Assembly: GCA_964247755.1 (NCBI GenBank)
Contig: CAXTVX010000001.1
Coordinates: 496,001 to 560,000 of the forward strand
Source: Lichenicola sp964247755
GTDB lineage: Bacteria; Pseudomonadota; Alphaproteobacteria; Acetobacterales; Acetobacteraceae
DNA length: 64,000 bases
Direction of reading: 5' to 3'
Shown: positions 56,985-64,000 of the stretch, one piece after another
Position numbering within the stretch: position 1 is the stretch's first letter
Layout: the number at the start of each line of letters is the position of its first letter
Program-made: the position numbers and the translations under genes
The notes under the pieces: model-generated
Seen by the model: only the letters and a program-made list of their open reading frames with translations
Databases searched by the model: none
Told to the model about the DNA's origin: nothing

Positions 56985-58901
56985 TCAGCCTCCGTCCCGC
57001 CAGCCGGCATGGAAATGCCCGTAGATCGAGCGCGCGGTCTCGCGGCTGATTCCCGGTGCGTTCTCCAGGTCGACCAGCCCGGCCTGCTTGACCCCGCGCG
57101 CCGAGCCGAAATGGTTCAGCAGCGCTCGCTTGCGCAACGGCCCGATGCCCGGGATCTCGTCCAGCTCGGAGCGCACGATCGCCTTGGAGCGCCCGGCGCG
57201 GTGGGTGGTGATGGCGAAGCGGTGCGCCTCGTCGCGCAGGCGCTGCAGGTAGTAGAGCACCGGGTCACGCGGGGGGAGCTGGAACGGCGGCGCGTCGCCG
57301 GTGTGGAACCATTCGCGCCCGGCGTCGCGGTCCGGACCCTTGGCGATCGCCACCAGCTTGACGTCGGTGACGCCGAGGTCGTCCAGCACCTGCCGCACCG
57401 CGGAGAACTGGCCGAGGCCGCCGTCGATTAGCAGCAGGTCGGGCCAGTCGGGACGCGACGGCGCCTCGCCGGTCTCGTCCTGCCGCGCCGCCTGCTCGCG
57501 CAGCGCGCGGCCGAAGCGGCGCTCCAGCACCTCGCGCATCATCGCGAAGTCGTCGCCCGGCGTGATCGGGCCGCGGATCGAGTACTTGCGATAGGCCTGC
57601 TTGGTGAAGCCTTCCGGGCCCGCCACCACCATCACCCCGTAGGCGTTGGAGCCCATGATGTGGCTGTTGTCGTAGGTCTCGATCCGCTCCGGGGCCGCGG
57701 GCAGCCCGAACAGCGTCGCCACCCCGTCCAGCAGCTTCGCCTGCCCTGCCCCTTCGGCGAGGCGTCGCTCCAGCGCCTCGCGGGCGTTGGTGGCGGCGTG
57801 CTCGACCACCGCGCGCTTCTCGCCGCGCACGGGCACCGACAATTCGACCTTGCGGCCGGCCTTGAGGCTCAGCGCCTCGGCGATCAACTCCGGCTCGGCC
57901 AGGGCGGCGTTGCTCAGCACCAGCGGCGGCGGCGGCTTGTCGTCGTAGAACTGCGCCACGAAGGCGGCCAGCACCTCGCCGGCTTCCTCGTCGCGGGCGT
58001 TGGCGGGGAAGAAGGCGCGGTTGCCGTTGTTGCGGCCGCCGCGGATGAAGAACACCTGCACGCAGGCCTGCCCGGCCGCCTGGTGGATGGCGACGATGTC
58101 GGCGTCCTCGATGCTGGCCGGGTTGATGACCCCGCTGCCCTGGACGTGGGTTAGGCCGCGTATCCGGTCACGCAGCGCTGCGGCGCGCTCGAACTCCATC
58201 GCCTCGGAGGCGCGCTCCATCTCGACCGCCAGCTCCTTCTGCACCGAGCCCGCCTTGCCGGACAGGAAGGCGCGCGCCTGGGCCACCAGGTGGTCATAGG
58301 CGGGCTTGTCGATCCGCTCGACACAGGGAGCCGAGCAGCGCTTGATCTGGTGCAGCAGGCAGGGCCGGGTGCGTGTGGTGAACACGCTGTCGGAGCAGGA
58401 GCGCAGCAGGAACACCCGCTGCATCGCCGTCACCGTCTGGTTCACCGCCCAGGCCGAGGCGAACGGGCCCCAGTAGCTGGCTCCCTTGCCCGGCTTGCCG
58501 CGATGCTTGGTGATCTGCGGAAAAGCGTGCCCGTCGGTCATCATCAGCCACGGGTAGGTCTTGTCGTCGCGCAGCAGGATGTTGAAGCGCGGCTTGAGGC
58601 GCTTGATCAGGTTGGCCTCGAGCAGCAGCGCCTCGGCCTCGGTATGGGTGGTGACGATCTCCATGGAGACCGTCTCGCTGACCATCCGGCGCAGCCGCTC
58701 CGGCAGGCGCCCGACCTGGGTGTAGGAGTACACCCGCTTCTTCAGCGCCCGCGCCTTGCCGACGTAGAGCGCTTCGCCCTTGCCGTCGAGCATGCGGTAC
58801 ACGCCGGGAGACAGCGGCATGGTCAGCAGCGCCTGCTCGATCGCCCGCACGCCGGGTGGTGGGGTGCGGGTGTCGGCCGCCAGGAAGATGTCGTCACTCA
58901 T
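56985..58901 (-). CDS. uvrC: Excinuclease ABC subunit C
   Basis: UvrC makes both cuts around DNA lesions in nucleotide excision repair. The 638-residue protein has an N-terminal GIY-YIG domain with S-P-G-V-Y-R-M near 32-38 and A-L-Y-V-G-K-A near 45-51, a Cys-containing middle region with R-P-C-L-L-H-Q-I-K-R-C-S-A-P-C, a UvrB-binding helix near 210-245, the RNase-H-like nuclease domain with E-T-Y-D-N-S-H near 410-416 and D-L-L-L-I-D-G-G-L-G-Q near 485-495, and a C-terminal helix-hairpin-helix region (I-P-G-I-G-P-L-R-K-R). No SOS box was seen in front of it. Confidence 0.97.
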   Translation of the reverse strand: MSDDIFLAADTRTPPPGVRAIEQALLTMPLSPGVYRMLDGKGEALYVGKARALKKRVYSYTQVGRLPERLRRMVSETVSMEIVTTHTEAEALLLEANLIKRLKPRFNILLRDDKTYPWLMMTDGHAFPQITKHRGKPGKGASYWGPFASAWAVNQTVTAMQRVFLLRSCSDSVFTTRTRPCLLHQIKRCSAPCVERIDKPAYDHLVAQARAFLSGKAGSVQKELAVEMERASEAMEFERAAALRDRIRGLTHVQGSGVINPASIEDADIVAIHQAAGQACVQVFFIRGGRNNGNRAFFPANARDEEAGEVLAAFVAQFYDDKPPPPLVLSNAALAEPELIAEALSLKAGRKVELSVPVRGEKRAVVEHAATNAREALERRLAEGAGQAKLLDGVATLFGLPAAPERIETYDNSHIMGSNAYGVMVVAGPEGFTKQAYRKYSIRGPITPGDDFAMMREVLERRFGRALREQAARQDETGEAPSRPDWPDLLLIDGGLGQFSAVRQVLDDLGVTDVKLVAIAKGPDRDAGREWFHTGDAPPFQLPPRDPVLYYLQRLRDEAHRFAITTHRAGRSKAIVRSELDEIPGIGPLRKRALLNHFGSARGVKQAGLVDLENAPGISRETARSIYGHFHAGWRDGG

Positions 58902-59733
58902 GCGGCTTCATCTAGTGCCGAGAGCTCGCCTTGCGTAGCGGCAAATCCACGCGGCCAAATCCAGTGCCGTGGCGGCAGGACCGGCTTCTCCACCGCGTCT
59001 GTGGACAACTTTGTGGATCACGTGCTGACAGGTTGTCCCAAACCGCAGTCAAGCTAGGCCCGCATCGGATTGCCTGGTTTTTAGGCACATACCATAAGTG
59101 ATTGATCTTGCTGGTTCGGACGTTGCTGAACCTGTCACAGCTTCAACATATTCGGACAGGTCGTTGGAAACGCAGCGAGTCAACGCCGTGACGTGGACAA
59201 ACCGCGTCGCCGCCACACTGCCGGGTATTCTGCGAGGTCGCGGTTTGTTCGAGTTGACTCCGCCCAGGCGCGGCGGACGCCGCGCTTGACGGGCGGTTGG
59301 GACACCGAGTCGGATCCCCATGACCCAGTGGTCCCACGGCGGCTTGTCCCAGGGAGGTGCAACTGGAAGCGCCGGATGGAGCACATCGCGGACCACCGCT
59401 TCAGGCGGTGCTGCCTGTGACGCGGTCAGCTGGTGGCGTCGGACTGGATTGGCCTCCCCACCAGGACTGCAGGCTCTCGCACTCGCCGGGTCGGAACAGT
59501 CGGCGCAGGCAGGGCGGCGCCCAGGTGTGGCGCGTCTTGCACGTGAAGCCGGAAGGAACGGCTCGGGTCGTGCCAGGCGCCAGCCCGGATCAACGGTCGG
59601 GGACGCAGGAAGTGCTATCGACGGAGGCGACGTCCTCATGGCGACGTGGCTCTCGTCGAGCTGGCGCAAGAACCGGGGTTTAGGCGCCGACAGCCCGTTC
59701 CGGAGATCGCGCATCTCAACCTTGCGTGGCCGG
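58902..59733. other. 832-bp stretch without a recognisable gene
   Basis: Between uvrC and the ABC importer no frame has protein-like sequence; long frames here are Arg/Pro/Ser-rich and typical of chance. The first 260 bp are AT-richer. Two DnaA-box-like words lie at 59000-59020 and a small hairpin TGCCT-7-AGGCA (59071-59087) follows. The later part (59190-59720) is GC-rich and may contain remains of a lost gene, but I could not match any piece to a family. Confidence 0.5.
59000..59020 (+). promoter_or_regulatory. Two DnaA-box-like sequences
   Basis: TGTGGACAA (59000-59008) and TGTGGATCA (59012-59020) each differ by one base from TGTGGATAA, the reverse complement of the DnaA box TTATCCACA, and lie in the same orientation 12 bp apart. 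They are near the upstream end of uvrC (about 100 bp away), in an apparently non-coding region. Confidence 0.35.
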
Positions 59734-60711
59734 TCAGAACTGTTCCTTCCCGTACAGGCTCTTCGCGTTCGACTGGTCGATGAGTTGCGTGGGCACCGTC
59801 ACCTGCCGTGGCACGCTTGAAGCACAATCGATCAGGATCCTCTTCGCAAGATCGAGCGCCTCGGCCGCACCCGTCGGATAGACGAACGTTGCAGTCCATT
59901 CGCCGTCGGCCACCGACCGAACGCCACCCGAAGATCCCGGCAGCCCATCCGTCCCGATGATCTTCACCTGTCCCAGCTTGTTCGCGTCCTTGACCGCGAT
60001 ATAGGCGCCCGCTGCCGCCAGATCGTTGCTCGTGTAGACCAGCCTGATGTCCGGGTGCGCCTGCAGCATGGCCGAGAACACCGTTTCGGCCTTGTCCTCC
60101 ATCCAGTCGACCGGCTGCACCGCCACCAGCTTGATCTTCGGGTTGGTCGCGATGCCGGCCTTGAACCCGTCCAGCCGCTCGATCGCCGGCGAGGAACTCG
60201 GCAGCCCTTCCAGGATCGCGACCTCGCCGCCATCGGCAAGCACCGAAGCGGCATAGCGTCCGGCCTGCTCTGCAATGGCCCGGTTGTCGCCGCCGACGAA
60301 CGCGGTGTACTGCTCGCTCGCCGTCTTGCGGTCGAGCTCGATCACGGGGGTCCCCGACTGGTACAGGCTCGTCACCACCGGCGTCAGCGGCGCGCTTTCG
60401 AACGGCGAGATGAACAGCAGATCCACCTGCTGCGTCTTGAAGTTCTCGACATCCGAGACCTGCGTGTTCACGTCGGCCTGACCGTCGGAAATGATCAGCT
60501 TGAACTTCGGATAGTTCTTCACGAGCCGCTGCAGCTCGTGGTCCACGTGCTCGCGGTACGGCTCCTTGAAGTTCGCCTGCGCGAAGCCGATCACGTAGTT
60601 GTTGTTCGGCCCGCAGGTCGCGCTCAGCGGCTTGGCACCGGCACCAGACGCCGGCAGCGCGAGCATCGTTCCGGCCAGGAACCAAGACATCCGACAGTTG
60701 ATGGAGCGCAT
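59734..60711 (-). CDS. Sugar-type ABC importer, periplasmic binding protein
   Basis: The 325-residue product has a signal peptide (hydrophobic 9-22, cleavage near A-G-A) and is a periplasmic-binding-protein family I member, related to ribose/galactose-type receptors: I-I-S-D-G-Q-A-D-V-N-T-Q near 74-85, F-V-G-G-D-N near 145-150, and I-I-G-T-D-G-L-P-G near 250-258. The sugar cannot be named from sequence. It starts 25 bp after the permease stop with a strong purine-rich site (AAGGGGAAGAAGAA). It is the last gene of the operon, an order less usual than receptor-first. Confidence 0.92.
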   Translation of the reverse strand: MRSINCRMSWFLAGTMLALPASGAGAKPLSATCGPNNNYVIGFAQANFKEPYREHVDHELQRLVKNYPKFKLIISDGQADVNTQVSDVENFKTQQVDLLFISPFESAPLTPVVTSLYQSGTPVIELDRKTASEQYTAFVGGDNRAIAEQAGRYAASVLADGGEVAILEGLPSSSPAIERLDGFKAGIATNPKIKLVAVQPVDWMEDKAETVFSAMLQAHPDIRLVYTSNDLAAAGAYIAVKDANKLGQVKIIGTDGLPGSSGGVRSVADGEWTATFVYPTGAAEALDLAKRILIDCASSVPRQVTVPTQLIDQSNAKSLYGKEQF

Positions 60712-60736
60712 TTCTTCTTCCCCTTGTTCGTGCCGT

Positions 60737-61777
60737 TCATCGTGAGCCGCCGCCAGTCCGACGGCCCACATAGGTCTGCAAGGCTGCCGCTGCCACGATG
60801 ATCGCGCCCGTCGCCAGGAGCTGCATCGCGGCACTCACGTCGTTGAGTTGCAGGATGTTCGCCAGCGCGCCCAGCATCACGGCGCCGGCCACCGTTCCGA
60901 CCATGCTGCCGGCACCTCCGAACAGGTCGGTGCCCCCGATCACCACCGCCGCGATCGCGTTCAGCTCGTATCCGGTACCGTCATTCGGGCTACCGAACGA
61001 GAACTGCCCGGCATGGACGATGCCTGCTATCGCGGAGGCAAACCCCGTCACCGCATAGACGGAAATTTTGATGCGCGAGACCGGGATGCCCGACAGTCGT
61101 GCCGCGCGCTCGTTGCCGCCGGTCGCGAACACGTAGCGTCCGTAGCGCGTGAAGTTCAGCACCGCGACCGCGACGCAGGCGAGCAGGATGAACACCAGAG
61201 TGGCGACGGGGAACACGCCGCCGATCCGCTCCCCCAGCATCGCGAACGCCGGTGGCGCACTCCCAGGCCCGTGCCCATAGTTGATGTTGATGAAGGAGTT
61301 GTCCGATACGATCAGCGCCAATCCGCGCGCCGCCTGCAATCCGGCCAGCGTCACGATGAACGCCTGGATCCGGAACCGCGTCGAGACCGCGCCCTGCATC
61401 GCGCCGAACGCTGTCCCGATCAGCACGACCAGGGGCAGCGTGCTCCACAGCCCCCAGCCATCGTTCACGAGCAGGTCCGCCGTGGTCACGCTCGACAGGC
61501 CGAGCACCGCGCCGACCGACAGGTCGATCCCGGCCGCGATGATCACGAAGGTCATCCCCAACGCCAGGATCCCCGTCTCCGAGATCGAGCGGATGATGTT
61601 GGCGACGTTGTCCGGCTGCAGGAACAGCAGCCGTCCGTGCCGGTGCGGCGAGAACACGAGCCCGGCTGCGATCACGACAAGCAGGCCGAGAAGGCTCTGG
61701 AACCGTACCAGGAAGGCGATACGCGAGCGTCGCGGCCGCGCCACCTCCGGCGGCGACGCCGTGGTGACGGAACTCAT
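60737..61777 (-). CDS. Sugar-type ABC importer, membrane permease
   Basis: The 346-residue protein has about nine membrane helices and the RbsC/BPD-transp-2 hallmarks: L-A-L-G-M-T-F-V-I-I-A-A-G-I-D-L-S-V-G near 70-88, G-R-Y-V-F-A-T-G-G-N-E-R-A-A-R-L-S-G-I near 214-232 and V-V-I-G-G-T-D-L-F-G-G-A-G near 287-299. One permease gene is present, so it likely works as a homodimer. Its ATG overlaps the ATPase stop as ATGA. Confidence 0.94.
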   Translation of the reverse strand: MSSVTTASPPEVARPRRSRIAFLVRFQSLLGLLVVIAAGLVFSPHRHGRLLFLQPDNVANIIRSISETGILALGMTFVIIAAGIDLSVGAVLGLSSVTTADLLVNDGWGLWSTLPLVVLIGTAFGAMQGAVSTRFRIQAFIVTLAGLQAARGLALIVSDNSFININYGHGPGSAPPAFAMLGERIGGVFPVATLVFILLACVAVAVLNFTRYGRYVFATGGNERAARLSGIPVSRIKISVYAVTGFASAIAGIVHAGQFSFGSPNDGTGYELNAIAAVVIGGTDLFGGAGSMVGTVAGAVMLGALANILQLNDVSAAMQLLATGAIIVAAAALQTYVGRRTGGGSR

Positions 61778-63363
61778 GCCGCGTGCGCTCCGGCAGGGGT
61801 GGTCGCGTTTGCCGCCTCGCTCGCGGCGCGGATCATCGCCTCGTCGGCATCGGCCCCAAACTCGCCGATCGTGCGGCCGCCCCGCATGACGACGATCCGG
61901 TCGCACAGCCCGATCAGCTCCGGAAGCTCGGAGGACGCGACCAGTACCCCGAGCCCGGTCGCGGACAGCGACCGGATCTGCCGGTAGATCTCCGCCTTGG
62001 CGCCGACGTCGACGCCGCGCGTCGGCTCGTCGAGCAGCAGCAGCCTCGGCTTCGTCAGCAGCTCCTTGGCGAACACCACCTTCTGCTGGTTGCCGCCGGA
62101 CAGGTTGATCGCCTGCACCTCCGGGCGTCGCGGCCGGACATCGTAGTCGGCGACCGCGCGTGCGACCGCACGGTCCTGCAGCCGCCGCGATACGAACCCG
62201 AACGGGGTCACCCGCTGCCAGGTCGACATCGTCACGTTCTCGGACACCGCGTGCTGCAGCACCAGACCCGTGCCCCGTCGATCGTCCGCCACGTAGGCAA
62301 TCCCCGACCGCCGCGCAGCGCCGACGGAGCCGAGTTTCACCGCCACCCCGCCCACGCACACCGTGCCGCGCCAGCGTCCGGTGGTGCCGAACCCGAACAG
62401 CGCCGACATCATCTCCGTCCGCCCGGCCCCCATCAGCCCGGTCAGGCCGACGATTTCGCCCTGGTGCACCGCCAGCGTGGCACCCCGTGTTTCCTGCCAT
62501 CCCGGGCGCGGTCGGTCCGGCTCGTAGGACGCGTCCACCAGCTCCAGCACCGGCGCCCCCACGGACACGGCCCGCGGCGGAAACAGCTCGGAGAAGGGCC
62601 GCCCCACCAGGAGATCGACCAGCTCCGACTGCGGCGCGTGCGGCGACGCCTCGCCGACGCGCTGCCCGTCGCGCATCACGGTCACCCTGTCGCCGACCCG
62701 CGGCACCTCTTCCAGCCGGTGCGAGATATAGACGATGCCGACCCCGCGCCGCTTGAGCTCACGCGTCACCGTCGCGAGGTGGTCCGCCTCGGCTGCCGAC
62801 AACGCTGCCGTCGGCTCGTCCATGATCAGGATGCGCGCATCGGCCGCCAGCGCCTTGGCGATCGCCACCAGCTGCCGCTCGCCCATACGCAGGCTGCCTA
62901 CCGGCAGCGACGCGTCGAGCGACACGCCGGCGCGCTCGAGCAGCGTCCGCGCTTCCGCCCGCATGCGCCGGTTGTCGAGCACGAGGCCGCCACGAAGCCG
63001 CTCCTGGCCGAGGAACAGGTTGGCGGCGATGTCCAGCCCCGGCACGAGATCGAGCTCCTGCGGGATCATGACCACGCCCGCCTCGTGCGCATCCCTTGGG
63101 CTCGCGAACCGGATCGTTACGCCGTCGATGACGATCTCGCCCTCGTCCGGAACGATTGCGCCGGACAGCACGCTCATCAGCGTCGACTTGCCGGCCCCGT
63201 TTTCGCCAAGCAGGACGTGCACCTCGCCTCGCCGGAGGTCGAAATCGACGCCGCGCAGCGCATGAACTCCGCCGTAACGCTTGCGGATGCCACGCATGCG
63301 CAGCAGCGGTGAATTGGTGCCTGCCGTGTCCGCTTGATCACCGCCCGGCACTTCCGCGCTCAT
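61774..63363 (-). CDS. Sugar-type ABC importer, duplicated ATPase
   Basis: The 529-residue protein has two ABC domains in tandem, as in RbsA/MglA. The first has Walker A G-E-N-G-A-G-K-S-T at 53-61 and Walker B I-L-I-M-D-E-P-T-A-A-L. The second has a degenerate Walker A (G-L-M-G-A-G-R-T-E), the signature L-S-G-G-N-Q-Q-K and Walker B L-L-L-L-D-E-P-T-R-G-V. This asymmetry is normal for carbohydrate importers. The start at 63363 is preceded by GGAAGGAAAC on the minus strand. It is the first gene of the operon. No regulator gene or catabolic gene is visible beside it, so the substrate stays open. Confidence 0.95.
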   Translation of the reverse strand: MSAEVPGGDQADTAGTNSPLLRMRGIRKRYGGVHALRGVDFDLRRGEVHVLLGENGAGKSTLMSVLSGAIVPDEGEIVIDGVTIRFASPRDAHEAGVVMIPQELDLVPGLDIAANLFLGQERLRGGLVLDNRRMRAEARTLLERAGVSLDASLPVGSLRMGERQLVAIAKALAADARILIMDEPTAALSAAEADHLATVTRELKRRGVGIVYISHRLEEVPRVGDRVTVMRDGQRVGEASPHAPQSELVDLLVGRPFSELFPPRAVSVGAPVLELVDASYEPDRPRPGWQETRGATLAVHQGEIVGLTGLMGAGRTEMMSALFGFGTTGRWRGTVCVGGVAVKLGSVGAARRSGIAYVADDRRGTGLVLQHAVSENVTMSTWQRVTPFGFVSRRLQDRAVARAVADYDVRPRRPEVQAINLSGGNQQKVVFAKELLTKPRLLLLDEPTRGVDVGAKAEIYRQIRSLSATGLGVLVASSELPELIGLCDRIVVMRGGRTIGEFGADADEAMIRAASEAANATTPAGAHAA

Positions 63364-63538
63364 GGCCGTTTCCTTCCCACGGTCACAATACGCCTCCCGC
63401 CCGCATGAGCAAGGCCGCCAGCAGCCGTGAGACCGACGGCAAGGATCCGGCTCGACGGGTCGTCGTCAGCCGGTTGCGAGGCGCCCAGGCGTCGGTTCGG
63501 CTCCGTCAGGAACGCCAGCGTCGGGTGACGTCCTGGCG

Positions 63539-63556
63539 GCATGGCGTGCGCCATGC
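63539..63556. repeat. 18-bp palindrome upstream of the ABC importer operon
   Basis: GCATGGCG (63539-63546), a 2-bp centre and CGCCATGC (63549-63556) form a near-perfect palindrome about 175 bp before the ATPase gene and 64 bp before the vapB remnant. It could be an operator of a LacI-type regulator, or of VapB itself. The rest of 63364-63592 shows no gene I can support. Confidence 0.35.
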
Positions 63557-63619
63557 GCCCTGGACGGGATCGACTGAGACTGTATGGATTACATGACGGT
63601 TTCTATAGGAATCGGGCTC

Positions 63620-63872
63620 ACGGCCCTCAGCTTCAAGGATTAGGAGACCGACAGCCTTGCACGGCAGCTTGCAAGTCTGACCGGTGAGACACTCATCCAG
63701 GTGGTACACGGCGCACTGAGGGAATGGCTGGGTCATGAGCTGCTCAAGCGCAGCAAGCGAGCCTGCGATGAGGAAGCAATCCAGGTCATCGTCGATCGCT
63801 GCGCTGCCGGTATTCGATGCGCGCAGTGACGACGAGATCCTGGATTACGATGAGAACGGGGTGCCAGCCTGA
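63620..63872 (+). pseudogene. Decayed VapB-type antitoxin gene
   Basis: The sequence reads as a Rv0623/VapB-type antitoxin after three lesions. The expected M-A-L-S start is T-A-L-S because the codon at 63620 is ACG; the preceding AGGA (63606-63609) is correctly spaced. A TAG at 63641-63643 replaces a residue in the F-K-D-x-E-T-D segment. The middle (S-L-A-R-Q-L-A-S-L-T-G-E-T-L) and the helix R-E-W-L are intact. After about 63810 the frame must shift by one base, giving the typical ending L-P-V-F-D-A-R-S-D-D-E-I-L-D-Y-D-E-N-G. The final TGA overlaps the vapC ATG. Confidence 0.75.
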
Positions 63873-64000
63873 TGGTGATCGACAGTTCGGCCCTGATCGC
63901 CGTCGTTCGAGGAGAGTTGGGAAGCGATCATCTTTGCCGGCGATGCGGGAAGCGTTTCCTTGCCTGGTCGCTGCTCCGCCTGCCATCGAGGCTTCGATCG
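63872..64000 (+). pseudogene. VapC-type toxin gene remnant, cut by window edge
   Basis: The ATG at 63872 overlaps the antitoxin stop as TGATG, the usual vapBC layout. The first codons give M-V-I-D-S-S-A-L-I-A-V-V-R-G-E, the N-terminus of a PIN-domain RNase with the first catalytic Asp4. Right after, the frame is lost: the piece A-I-E-A-S-I, expected near residue 40, lies in another frame at about 63982-63999. Together with the broken antitoxin this indicates a dead toxin-antitoxin module. Confidence 0.65.

Noticed and set aside
59049..59714. 221-residue minus-strand frame between uvrC and the ABC importer
   Set aside because: Pro/Arg/Ser-rich with no motif, no ribosome-binding site and no similarity I can recognise; the region is better called non-coding.
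58902..59733. Chromosomal replication origin
   Set aside because: Only two DnaA-like boxes, no AT-rich unwinding element and none of the expected neighbours; kept only as DnaA-box-like sites.
1..64000. tRNA, rRNA, CRISPR arrays, intact transposases
   Set aside because: No T-arm-like GGTTCGAATCC word with a fitting cloverleaf, no regularly spaced repeats, and no transposase-type protein were found. Very degenerate copies could be missed by eye.

Overview
This 64 kb window is GC-rich chromosomal DNA, densely packed with short gaps and many 1-4 bp stop/start overlaps. The gene content and order (rpoZ-rsh-acpS-lepB-rnc-era; a pyruvate dehydrogenase E1 beta with its own lipoyl domain; ppiD-trpEGDC-moaC; tpiA-secG) point to an alphaproteobacterium. 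Rhodospirillales and probably Acetobacteraceae is my best guess, made from family knowledge and not tested by a search. No rRNA, tRNA, CRISPR array or intact insertion sequence was seen.

Layout. 0-2.6 kb: a permease/CPBP-protease fusion cut by the left edge, then what looks like a decayed membrane-protein gene. 2.6-8.3 kb (minus): the rpoZ-rsh-acpS-lepB-rnc-era housekeeping operon, with a promoter at 8330-8358 that overlaps the terminator of the preceding gene. 8.4-15.3 kb: a UrcA-family protein, a membrane-tethered winged-helix/TPR regulator with a 44-residue membrane peptide behind it, folK, a NYN nuclease-like protein, a family-5 uracil-DNA glycosylase, then a gene-poor, less GC-rich stretch with one secreted protein of unknown function. 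15.3-21.5 kb: dapA-smpB, slt-pgpA-cinA, small secreted EF-hand and His-rich proteins, ratA. 21.5-28.1 kb (minus): pdhA-pdhB-pdhC-lpd, an unknown small membrane protein, lipA and ratA: pyruvate dehydrogenase together with the enzyme that makes its lipoyl cofactor. 28.1-34.7 kb (minus): ppiD-trpE-trpG-trpD-trpC-moaC, running into pdhA through a 4 bp overlap. 34.9-45.7 kb (plus, with minus insertions): tpiA, secG, an amine oxidase, pyrG, an FKBP isomerase, a GntA-like (YqcI/YcgG) plus DUF1989 pair, an FdhF/YdeP-type molybdoenzyme (minus), and eno. 45.9-49.7 kb: a DDAH-like hydrolase, ftsB, rpmG, moeA, and lexA with a recognisable promoter and candidate SOS box. 49.7-54.3 kb: biotin genes bioF-bioH-bioC/D (minus; BioC and BioD fused) divergent from bioA. 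54.3-58.9 kb (minus): uvrC, pgsA, mobB, a lipoprotein, moaD, moaE. 58.9-64 kb: an apparently non-coding stretch with two DnaA-box-like sites, a three-gene sugar-type ABC importer (minus), and a decayed vapBC toxin-antitoxin pair at the right edge.

How the genes work together. Three themes recur. (1) Molybdenum cofactor: moaC, moeA, moaE, moaD and mobB are spread over 28 kb around one molybdoenzyme. (2) Acyl and lipoyl/biotin cofactors: pdh plus lipA, and a biotin set. (3) Two ancestral alphaproteobacterial blocks (tpiA-secG-pyrG-eno-ftsB-pdh-lipA and trpEGDC-moaC-moeA-lexA) appear to have been cut and rejoined here, so moaC now abuts pdhA while moeA-lexA lies about 19 kb away.

No clearly new multi-gene system is proven. 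The best candidates for closer work are the GntA-like/DUF1989 pair (possible nitrogen hydroxylation chemistry), the BioC-BioD fusion, and the isolated gene-poor segments.
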